NCBI RefSeq assembly: GCF_039555335.1
Contig: NC_092641.1
Location: 37,658,548-37,722,547 of the forward strand
Source: Amphiura filiformis
Taxonomy: Eukaryota; Echinodermata; Ophiuroidea; Amphilepidida; Amphiuridae
Reading direction: 5' to 3'
DNA: 64,000 bases
Both the position numbers and the translations under genes were made by a program. The notes under the pieces are model-generated. The model was not told the origin of the DNA. It did no database searches and was given only the letters and a program-made list of their open reading frames with translations. This document shows, piece after piece, positions 45,201-57,200 of this stretch. Every line of letters starts with the position of its first letter. Position 1 is the first letter of the stretch.

Positions 45201-48200
45201 CTACAAGTGTCTCATTTCAGTCCAGTCAAATAACAATCTTTAATCCTATTGTTAAAGAGGATAATAAGCTTATACTTATAGTAAATAGCTTTAGTCTTTG
45301 TTTGCTTTGGCTAAATCCTGTTCAAGTGGTGACTTAACCAACAATTAACAATGAGAGGACATTCCTGAACCCCGTTGACTTGGGGATGATTTGAAGTGAC
45401 CGCCAATTATGACCATTTGATATTTAATACCAGCAATGTAGAAAAAGAGATATATTGTAGCACCAAAATAATGTACCTTTTTACTGAAGTAGCAAAGTTT
45501 AACAAGCCATAACCCGCTTCTGGATATTGTTTGAAGTCAAATGATATATCATTGTAAAGCTTATGATATATATTTTCTAAATACGCAAGAAAACAAAATT
45601 GACCAGGGGCCGACTTTACGAGCGTTTCGATGTGGATGGTCACATATTTAGAGTAAGCACTGCTAATGTAATAATAATATATTAAATAAGTATTCAACAG
45701 AAAGACTAATGTGCTTTTCCAGATTATGTATAATAACCCTGTTAGCACATTTCCAATAGGCATCATCTTTATACAGTCACACTCAACAACATTGGGCTTT
45801 TCCATTTGAAATACACACATGGAAGATTTTGGAAACTTGTTCCATATAGAAAGTATGAATTTCAAATAGAATTAGCACATTAGGCAGATCCATGATCAAA
45901 CAAATAATATGAACACAAGTACTCAAACGCAGTAAACTGGTTTTACACAAACTCATTGTACAAAACTGGAATGATGCATATTATTATATTGAATGGAAAA
46001 ATAAATCATAATCATGAATTCATGTACCATAACGGAGTGCCAAATTTAGTGCAAAGGAGGAAAATTCCGGTGGAAGATTCAATTTGAAGCTTTCTCTGAG
46101 TGTATATAAAATTCAAATGGACCCACCTAATGTGCTAATTCCATTTAAAATTCATACTCCCTTATGGAACATATTTCCAAAATCTTCCACAAGGGTAATG
46201 TGGAATTCAAATAGAATAGCCCATTGCAAGCAATTGCACAAATCTGACTGTCTTTGCCTATTTTACATCATAAAACCTTAGTTGGATAAATGTTGTGAAT
46301 AAGGATTTCCAATTTACTGAAATAAGCCTGGCCTTTTGGTACAAATATGGGATTGAGTCCCAAACATTTTGCATAGTTCTTACCTGTGTCTTCATAGTAA
46401 GCAGTGACACAGATACTGGGATAGACAACTCAAAATAACCATCACCACTGGCAGCTGTTAAATAAATATTGGGAAAAAATGATGTGAATCATTAATGATT
46501 GATCTCTTAGTTCCTCATTAAGAAGCCACTTTTGAACTATAATTTGCTGTAGAAGTAGCGATGTAACAGGATTAATTAACAATGCATTGGATCAAAACTA
46601 GTTTTGAGTGTATTGCCCTGCACTATAAGTAGGTTTAACTTGTCACCTGTCATGCCTGTGTATGTGTGCAATCATAGATTTGAATACAATACCGCTCTTT
46701 TCATATACACTTATCGTATATGTGTGAGTGAAACATACATGGATTCAGCATAATGTGAAATTTCTACAGAATTATTACAGTTCTTTATGCCTATTCTTTA
46801 AAAAACAAATGGTGCGATGCAGAGGTATAGCATACATTTAGTGCCGGGCAATACATTCACAAATAGTTTTGACCCATCACTATGGTAATTGTCTCGAGAC
46901 AGCAGGAAAGCACAACAACGCAAAGATTAGACTCCGCATTTCCCCCACGATCATGAGGACCATTTAATACACATAAGCTTATTTATAATAATTTCACAAT
47001 CTCATAGAAATTAAGACTATATTGAGATAATAACAGATTTCATATCAATTAAACAAATTATATACATTGAGATGATTAATTGCAGCAAGCATTTGGAATT
47101 ATTTATCATCTTCATATAAATCAATAAATACACGAATTATTGGAAAGATGTGTACAAGCCAACCATACAGGCTGGACAAACAAAAGTTGACTTCTGAATC
47201 ACATTTAACCAAATTTCATCTTAAGCAAATCTTAAGCATATTTTAAACAGATAAATCTTTGGATCAAACAGAGGATTGGATTGGAAAACAGCATTTTTAA
47301 CCGCAATTAAATAATTAGAAATCTCCAAAAGAATAAACAATGCCAACACTAGCAAACGAACATTTTGTATTCAGCAAGATACGGCATCAATGCTTAAACC
47401 ATTTACTGATATATAGTCCACTGGTATTGACAACCAAGTAAATAAAGATACTCCAAATAAGCAACAAAGCATTTATAACCCTGGTATAAAAACGCAGTAG
47501 AAAGGGAGGAAAGCATGAAGGCAACCAATAGCCCACTATAAACCGCAGTAGAAAGTGGAGACAATCTACTGACGAGATTCTTCAGGTTTTGAAGAAACTC
47601 CACCACCCTCAATAAAAACGCAGTAGAAAGTGGAGACAATCTACTGACGAGATTCTTCAGGTTTTGAAGAAACTCCATACAAAGCAACCAAAAGCCCAAT
47701 AAAACCAACCAATACCATAAAGCGCAGTAGAAAGTGGAGACAATCTACTGACGAGATTATTCAGGTTTTGAAGAAACTCCATACAAAGCAATCAATAGCC
47801 CAATAAAACCATCCAATACCATAAAACGAACGCAGTAGAAAGTGGAGACAATCTACTGACGAGATTCTTCAGGTTTTGAAGAAACTCCATACAAAGCTTT
47901 CAATAGCCCAATAAAACCATTCAATACCAGAAAGCGCGGTAGAAAGTGGAGACAATCTACTGACGAGGTTCTTCAGGTTTTGAAGAAACTCCATTCAAAG
48001 CAATCAATAGCCCAATAAAACCAACCAATACCATAAAACGCAGTAGAAAGTGGAGACAATCTACTGACGAGATTCTTCAGGTTTTGAAGAAACTCCACCA
48101 CCCTCTATATAAAAAACGCAGTAGAAAGTGGAGACAATCTACTGACGAGATTCTTCAGGTTTTGAAGAAACTCCACCACCCTCTATAAAAACGCAGTAGA

Positions 48201-51200
48201 AAGTGGAGACAATCTACTGACGAGATTCTTCAGGTTTTGAAGAAAATCCATACAAAGCATTCAATAGCCCAATAAAACCAATCAATACCATAAAACGCAG
48301 TAGAAAGTGGAGACAATCTACTGACGAGATTCTTCAGGTTTCGAAGAAACTCCCCACCCTCTATAAAAACGCAGTAGAAAGTTGAGACAATCTACTGACG
48401 AGATTCTTCAGGTTTTGAAGAAACTCCACCACCCTCTATAAAAACGCAGTAGAAAGTGGAGACAATCTACTGACGAGATTCTTCAGGTTTTGAAGAAAAT
48501 CCATACAAAGCATTCAATAGCCCAATAAAACCAATCAATACCATACAACGCAGTAGAAAGTGGAGACAATCTACAGACGAGATTCTTCAGGTTTTGAAGA
48601 AACTCCCCCACCCTCTATAAAAACGCAGTAGAAAGTGGAGACAATCTACTGACGAGATTCTTCAGGTTTTGAAGAAACTCCCCACCCTCTATAAAAACGC
48701 AGTAGAAAGTGGAGACAATCTACTTACGAGATTCTTCAGGTTTTGAAGAAACTCCATACAAAGCTTTCAATAGCCCAATAAACACATTCAATACCATAAA
48801 ACGCAGTAGAAAGTGGAGACAATCTACTGACGAGATTCTTCAGGTTTTGAAGAAACTCCATACAAAGCAACCAAAAGCCCAATAAAACCAACCAATACCA
48901 TAAAACGCAGTAGAAAGTGGAGACAATCTACTGACGAGATTCTTCAGGTTTTGAAGAAACTCCATACAAAGCAATCAATAGCCCAATAAAACCATCCAAT
49001 ACCATAAAACGAAGTAGAAAGTGGAGACAATCTACTAATGATATTCTTCAAGATTTCAAGAAATTCCATACAAAGCCTCTATTTTTAAGCATAAAGCAGC
49101 ATAATTGGACATACCATTTTATTGGAGTATCTTTAACCATATTTAGTTACTGAATCACCCTTCCAGTTTTTGGGAGGGTGGGTGGGATTTTTTGGTCCAT
49201 CAAGATCGAAGGAACAATTGCAAGTGCATCACTAGGAGAACTATGGACATAACAAAGGAATTAAAAAATAAGACGGGAGACCTGAATGGCTGCACACCAC
49301 TAAAGTGACAGCTGACTGGACAGAAAAACTGAGCTTGTTGCTATAACAACATAACAACAACCCCTAAATTAAAACTGACTTGACCAGGATACCAAAACAC
49401 TTTAAGTGTACTTGAGAATGCTCAAGTGGGAATAAGAGGATAAGCCTCTACACCTAGATGCACATGACAGCCTAATGTCCCCTGCTGCTGAGACAATCTA
49501 GTTTTTAAAAGATTTGCAACTTTAAAAAACGGAATTAATCCAGTTATATCACTACTTATATGGCAAATTTGGTTAAAGCAATATATTGCCTACTGTACAA
49601 AATTCTGAAGTTTGCAAAGTTGGTTCTTGTAGTTATAGTTCTAAATTATTCTGTTGTTAAATACTCTAGCATTTTATATTGGTTATCAGGAGTGGGCTTT
49701 TTGCTTCTTTCTACTTTCTATTTCTTGCTATTTTTTCTTCCTTTTAACTATAAAAAGTCTATGTGCATGTTTTATTGGTAAGGAATGAAAAGTCAAGTGT
49801 GACTTGAATGACTCAAGCATATAGTACTGACTATTGATCGTTGATGTATACTAACAGGCTAAAATGTGCAACTGCACATCCCCGCTAGATTTTGGCAAGG
49901 GGGACTCCCCCCGTAAAAATCACAATTAGGAGACAAAATTAAGCAATAATTGCCCTGTGCATCTTATTTTTAGCACGAAAAAAACTAAACACACTATGTT
50001 TTGGGCCCAAAAAGGGTACAATTGCAAAATTGTTTGCGCTTTGCATGCATTGGCCCATCAAATAGCAGAAAACACCTGAATTTGTGGCTAAAATAGTCTG
50101 AAATTGAATTGAATTTTAATGCATCCACCGCCACTGTATACATCCCCTATGAATGACATTACCTTAATCTTCCACACATGAGATGTAGATTTCAAATGGA
50201 GTCACCCATTCAGGTAAACCCATTTGAAATTCCCACTCCTTGTGTGGTAGATTAAGGTCATGTCTTCCATAGGGGTGTATGGATTTCAACTGAAATAGAC
50301 CAATAACAAGCCTTAAAGCACTTACTGAATCTAATTTCCAAGATTCCACCCAAAGTTTGTGAATAGCTGAACTCAAAGAACTCTATCTCTCTTCTTGGTA
50401 TAGGAATGGAAGCACCAAGAGTGATGTCAAATGAAGTGAAAATATCCTCCAAGTCACCAGAAGTGAAGGTGTCAATCACTTCTTCTATCTGTAATTAGGA
50501 TAAGACAAGCTTCATTTCAAGTGTGTGCACTACTGATTGATTCATCTGTCTTTAAGAACTATTTTGATTGGTTACAAAGAGGGTTATATCATGTATTGAG
50601 CCAATCACAGATATGGTAAGAATGGTCAGTAGGGATTAAGCTTAAAATTGCTAAGATATCTAACAGCTCAATTTTAATTAGTTACTCAGATGATTATGTC
50701 ATGTAAATAACCAATCAGTGGCTCTGTAAGAAAGGCAGTGGGGCCCATAGGGATAATATGACATCAGTAGAGTAGACAAAGGGAAAAATTAGTAGCTTGT
50801 AATGATTAATGCACTGTCATGCCATGAATATCCATTCACACACCTTACACCTTTGTTTCCAATGGACATTTTATTGTGAAATGCCATTGTACAAGGAATA
50901 CATAAAAAAAAATTCCACATAGCCCCCGAATGAAAAGTATTTAATTATCTTTGTAATCACTCAAAAAGCATTTGGTGTGAATTTTACATCCGAACTAGAG
51001 GCTATTAAATTTTACGAGCCTTTTTATTTTACATGTAAAGCCTATGGGGTGACGATTAGAAATGGACGGCAATATTGAAAAACCCTCATTTTGGGCCATT
51101 TTAGACACTAAAATGCCCATAAAAAAATAATAGCCTCTAGTTCGGATGTAAAATTCACACACAATGCTACCTGAGTGAGTACAAACATAATTAAATACAT

Positions 51201-54200
51201 TTCATTCGGGGGCTATATCAAAAACAAAAAATGTCCTATACCCTAATGGTTATGGAACAAAGGTGTTAGTGGTTATGGTGAAGATGAGCTGCAGAACTGA
51301 TTAAAACAAAAACCATCAGAATCTTAGTGAGCTAATTTGGAATGGAAACAATGTCTTGATGTCAGACAAATGGCAGTAGGGACTTAGAGAACCAATGAGA
51401 TCTTTGAAATCATAACATACCAGAGATGGAGCTAAATGTCCACAAAATTGTTGCGTAGAGCCAAAACGTTATATGATTTAGAAGAATTTCATGTGGAAAT
51501 TAAGCTGAAACTGAAGCAGGTGTTCTAAATAAATGTCAAACAGGAATAAATTGGGTTCTTAACCACTGCAAATTACATCTTATATTTCATCAATACCAGA
51601 GAGTTGCTGATGCTCCTTAGAATTGGCAATTTATATTCTATGTACGCAACCTAGTATGAGGGTGATTTTGTACGTATGCAAATCAGGGGAGCTTTCAGGG
51701 GACATCCGAGAGATCCAAGCTACTGCACTGTCTCCTACATTTGTCATATTTACAGCACAAGATGCATTGGACAGCTGTATCTCTATTCATTCATTGTACA
51801 CGAACAAGCATTTTGGAAACCATTTTTGGTAGATGGAGTATAGAAGCTTAAACTTACAATAACTGCAAAGAGTTGTTTCAATTCCTTCATTAGGTTGAAT
51901 GCTAACACTGGATCAACATTCTGCAAATCTAGCATGGCTTCTAATTCACCTATGGTCAACTTACAATAACAGCAAAGAGTTGTTTCAATTCCTTCATAAG
52001 GTTGAATGCTAATACTGGATCAATATTCTGTAAATCTAGCATGGCTTCTAGTTCACCTATGGTCAACTTACAATAACTGCAAAGAGTTGTTTCAATTCCT
52101 TCATTAGGTTGAATGCTAACACTGGATCAACATTCTGCAAATCTAGCATGGCTTCTAGTTCACCTATGGTCAACTTACAATAACAGCAAAGAGTTGTTTC
52201 AATTCCTTCATTAGGTTGAATGCTAACACTGGATCAATATTCTGTAAATCTAGCATGGCTTCTAGTTCACCTATGGTCAACTTACAATAACTGCAAAGAG
52301 TTGTTTCAATTCCTTCATAAGATTGAATGCTAACACTGGATCAATATTCTGTAAATCTAACATGGCTTCTAGTTCACCTATGGTCAACTTACAATAACTG
52401 CAAAGAGTTGTTTCAATTCCTTCATAAGGTTGAATGCTAACACTGGATCAACATTCTGCAAATCTAGCATGGCTTCCAGTTCACCTATGGTCATGTTTGC
52501 TATCTTCTGAGTCAAAGCATTGGCACCTTTATCTGAAATTAAAAAAATAGTACTCTTAGATATCTTATTGTAAGTAGTAAAAGTCCAATTTAAACATTCT
52601 TTATTATGGTTTGGGTAGGTATGCGCAGCTGAGATTTTGAAACCATACCCCAAAATATACATTTTGACAACAAGAGACCCAAACTTATACTAATTTTTGG
52701 TTAATTCTGGAATTTTTTTGCAAATTTTGCTTAAAGTTACAGCAATTTTGCTGAAATCTGCACTTTTCCAAGCTTTGGGGGAAAATTTTGAAAAACACCC
52801 CATCGCTAAACCAGTTTTCTGTAACTGCATCCCAAAGTTATACCAAAAAGGCTGAAAATGCATTCCCAACACATCCCTGTACCCAACTATCCACTAAAGC
52901 CTTTTGTTATATGCACATATCTTCAATCAGTCTTTACTTTATGTCGAACCTGATTTGTTTAGTATGTTTAGTATGTTCTTGGCTGCCCTCTTTAAAGGTG
53001 ATTTCACTTAATAATTATTTCCATCTTATAATTGTCCCAATATTGACTATAAACAACTTTCTACATGTGTGCACAAGCAAAAAAAACAAAGTCCTGTCAT
53101 ATTTTAAGCATGCAGCAACATGTTACATACCTGTGAGGCCTCCTCCAACCACTGATAGACCTTGCCATACACCAGAAGTAGTCCCACTGCCTTTAAGATT
53201 GAAGATGTCCTCACTACCTGTATATAATGACATCACAATACAGATTTACTATAAGGGAAAGTGAAGATACCACATTTGATTCATCTATATCTATGAATAT
53301 TAAACCTAACATCCCATACTTTTTTTTTGCTATTGAAATGAAAACAAGACACAAAAAGGAGAATAGATGAGCCAAGAAGTCACTTGGGACACAGGTAGCC
53401 ACAGGGGTTTTGCTGTCTCCAGCCAATAATTCCATGCATATATATGACTTAAGGTGATTTTGTCATGACATCACATGGCATGCATGCATGCGCAGTGGTT
53501 TTCCGTGATAGATTTTGTTTGATTAGGCAGTGTTAGGGTTAATATAGGCTTCAATCTACAAAAATAGATATTCATTAACTATCATTGACATGGTAAAACA
53601 CCAGATAAAGTTCAAAAACAAATTATGGGTTCTGTTGGCATTGTTAGGGCTCAAATTGGCAACATTGGGATAAGTTGAAGCCTGATTAATCTATCCAATG
53701 CTCATTACCAAAGCATTGTTGTCCTTATTCTGGTACTATTGAATGTATTGAAATAGTTAGTCACTTCACTCTTTACTGGCAGATTTATTTTTCTTTAGTC
53801 TTTATATTATGTCATTCAGTTCATATTTTCAAATCAATATACCAGCAAATTGCCCCACCAGGAGTTGAACCAGCAATCTCTCTGCATGGAAATACAACAA
53901 CTTGATGGATAAGCACAAGTAACATAATGTGTTGAATTGACAAACTGTTTCCAATTAATGTTTATGCACACACTCATGATAAAAGCTGGTGAGCACTCAT
54001 TAACTAGCAAACAACTTTACATCTCAAAAGACACTCACTAAATACCCATCACTCCTCATGACAATGTGAAACTACTTACTGCTTGGGTCATTGTCCTCAA
54101 GTACAAACAACCCCATTTGTCTTCTGCTGGTAGGTTCATCTGGAGCTACATATGGGACTGGGAGCAAACAAAACGAGCAGTGACAGGTTTGAGATTAAAG

Positions 54201-57200
54201 TATGATTTATTCTTTTATATCAATTGGGCTATTCCAGTTGAAATCATACATCCCTATGGAAGACATGACCTAAATCGCCCACACAGGGAGTGTGAATTTC
54301 AAATGGGGTTATCTGAATGGATGACTCCATTTGAAGTTTACACCACATGAAAGATTAAGGTCATATCTTCCATAGGGGGTGTGTAGATTTCAACTGATAT
54401 AGTCCATTATCAAAAGATCACTGGACGGCCTACACTTTTAAATGACCAAAGTAGTCATCGCTGCTGCAGATATGATTCTTCTTCATATTCCAATATCTGT
54501 AGTGGTATAATTACCAGCTGGAATTTGAAACAACCTGATTCAAAAGCACTATAATTCCTGGCAATGTCCTGTCACACTAGCAATGACTGGCCAAGATACG
54601 TATCCTGACTATTGCATAATAATAACTAGGACAACTGGGCTAGGAAACCCCTGTGAAACTTCACATAGGACCCACTTTTCAGTGAAATGTTCAAAAGACC
54701 CCATTTTGGAAAGACCTCATATGTGCTTGTGGCCCCCTGAACATGACTAACACGGGGACTAACAAAACTGCTAAGAGGTTTTTCCAGCCCAAGGATGTAT
54801 GTACCTCTTGATTGTTAGCAATTTCAACCAATTGCCATAAATGACTTAGATAACAAATAACAATTTGGTCCCCAGAAAACAATGCAGGCTGATTTTTATA
54901 GTATTACAAATGCACTTATACCAAAGAGTATTATCCTCCTCTTTTAAATTCCTTGTGATATTTGATTCCTTACCTTTACTTGCAGGATCCAGGGATGCCA
55001 TCATGTTATCTTCAGCAGACAAGGTAGTAATGTTTCTATCCAATAAATCCTGGAAATATTTCTTCACTTTATCATCGATGGAGATTGCATCAGAATCAAC
55101 AGGACTACCTTCCGTCATACTGGAATCATTTTCTGCACTGTAATATAGTACACAATTTAACATTATTGGTATTATAATAAACCTACTAATTGGTAAAGAA
55201 GCATTGTCTAAATTCTTGCAATTCTCTATTCTGGAAATTTAACTTCCTTGCTCCGACTGGTCTTAGTCAGGCAACTGAGGAGAAGTTTTGGTTTAAAACA
55301 TTACAAAAAAAAAGCAAATGATACTTACACATCCTCCTCGCAAGTACCATGCAGTGGCAGTGGAGTGACGTTATAGGGCAGGACACATATGCTCCCCAAT
55401 TGATTTGAAAAATTTTAAATCCCATAGCAAAATTGCCAAAAATGGCTTGTGGCCCCCCCATAAGAACTGGTCCCACCCCCACATCATGGTCGGTGCACCC
55501 GATGACCTACTCTTCACCACTGTTCAGTGGTAATAATGTTAACATTGTAATAATGTTGAATAACTTCTTATGACCTTGGAATAATGTTTTTAACTTGGGC
55601 ACTTATATATATACTGCTGATCATTTGCACCAAATTTCATGAAAATAACTTAAAAACTAAGGTCCACATGATCAATTTCAATATGATGCCTTGCTGCTAT
55701 TATTTTCATATTCAGGTTATATGGGAGAGGTAGGGGGAGAAGAGCAAAATTGAACATGCATGTATATATAAACATAAAAAGAATATGCAATAAAGTCTTG
55801 GGGATACAAACAAACAAACAATAATAGCTACTGAGATGTATCAACAAACTGAGTAGAATCTACCTTGTTGGAGGAAAATGGAATATGCGCAATAATGGCT
55901 AGTCAAGTTAAATCCGTACACCCCCCTTTGGAGGACATTGCCTTAATCTTCTATACAGGGAGTGTGAATTTCAAATGGGGTTACCTGAATGGATGACTCC
56001 ATTTATAATCTACGCCCCCTGTGTGGGAGATTAGATTGTGTCTTCCATAGGGAATAGCCAAATGAAATAACAGACTTACGCTTGCCGTCGTCTGCGACTT
56101 CTTGCAGGCTCACTGCAATCTTGAACAGTAATCATTGCACTCTTTACTATGGTTGCAGGCTCACTGCACACCCCATCAAGACACAGCATTACACCCAAGT
56201 CAATGTGGTATATGAGACGGCCTGGTTTCATGATGCGATATCGCAATGTCACATGACCAATGTCTTTAATGTGATCCACACCTGTTTAATTGGGAAAATA
56301 TATCATGAAATAAATGTGAAATAACAACATAACATTCCCTGAGTGCACTAATAAATGTGATATGTAGTCTGCACCAAATAGTCATGAAATAGACTCTTTT
56401 CATGCTCATTCACCTGTAGTAAAGGCTTTGAGCATGTGAAATAGGGAAAAGTTTTAGCATAACAAGGAGCAAGCCCAGAAATCTCAGTGTAAAAACTGTC
56501 GATCATCTGCATAACAAGGGACAACGTTAATAAGAGCCAACACTCTTTATATCAATTTAGTTGATGCCTGGTTTCTCATGAAGAGAATTCTTACTGGAAC
56601 TGAAATATCATCTTTCTGTGCATGTGCCAAGATTTCTTTGTTTCTTTTTCTTGTTGTTTATTTGTAAAGGTATTTAAAATGGTTGAAACTTTGTTCTCAC
56701 AAGATTATTTCTATGAAACATTGTTCTCACCAGATTATTTCTGTGAAACTTTGTTTTCACATTATTTCTGTGAAATCTTGTTCTCACAACATTATTTCTG
56801 TGAAACTTTGTTCTCACATTATTTCTATGAAACTTTGTTCTCACAAAACTTGATTAAACTTTCCCAAAAATAAGCACCAGCACAAACATTACAATGATCA
56901 CCTCTCATCTCCAAAACTGAAAATACTTTCCAAGAACTAAGGTTATAACTTACCAAAATGGAATCCAGTATTCAAAGACTCACTATAAACCCAATTTTCA
57001 AATCCTAAAGTGAAAGAGGCTCCACAAGAATCTAGTCTCATCCAGACTTGAAATGATCTTGTAGTTATTCCTAGATCCATTGGCAGACAGCATCCCAGGC
57101 TAAGACATGATTGGTCAGTTGCACAATAGGATGTCAAACCTTTGGGTATGAAGACTGAAGAACAACCTACCAAATATGGAATAGAATAGCATATGTAAAA

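Noticed and set aside
45407..45865. 152-codon open frame
   Set aside because: Mostly inside a non-coding inverted-repeat element; composition is A+T-driven with no domain or splice support.
47491..49075. CRISPR-like regularly spaced repeats
   Set aside because: Eukaryotic intron, spacers are themselves repeated in two types, and there are no cas genes.
52393..52498. 15-nt introns between the 107-bp units (GTAAGTTGACCATAG)
   Set aside because: Far too short for splicing, and the phases would not match.
52788..53264. 158-codon open frame on the plus strand
   Set aside because: Lies antisense over exon 10 and adjoining intron with low-complexity composition.
56622..56873. Plus-strand repeat peptide frame (ETLFSHYF-type)
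   Set aside because: A by-product of a minisatellite with unit lengths divisible by three; no start context or neighbouring exons.
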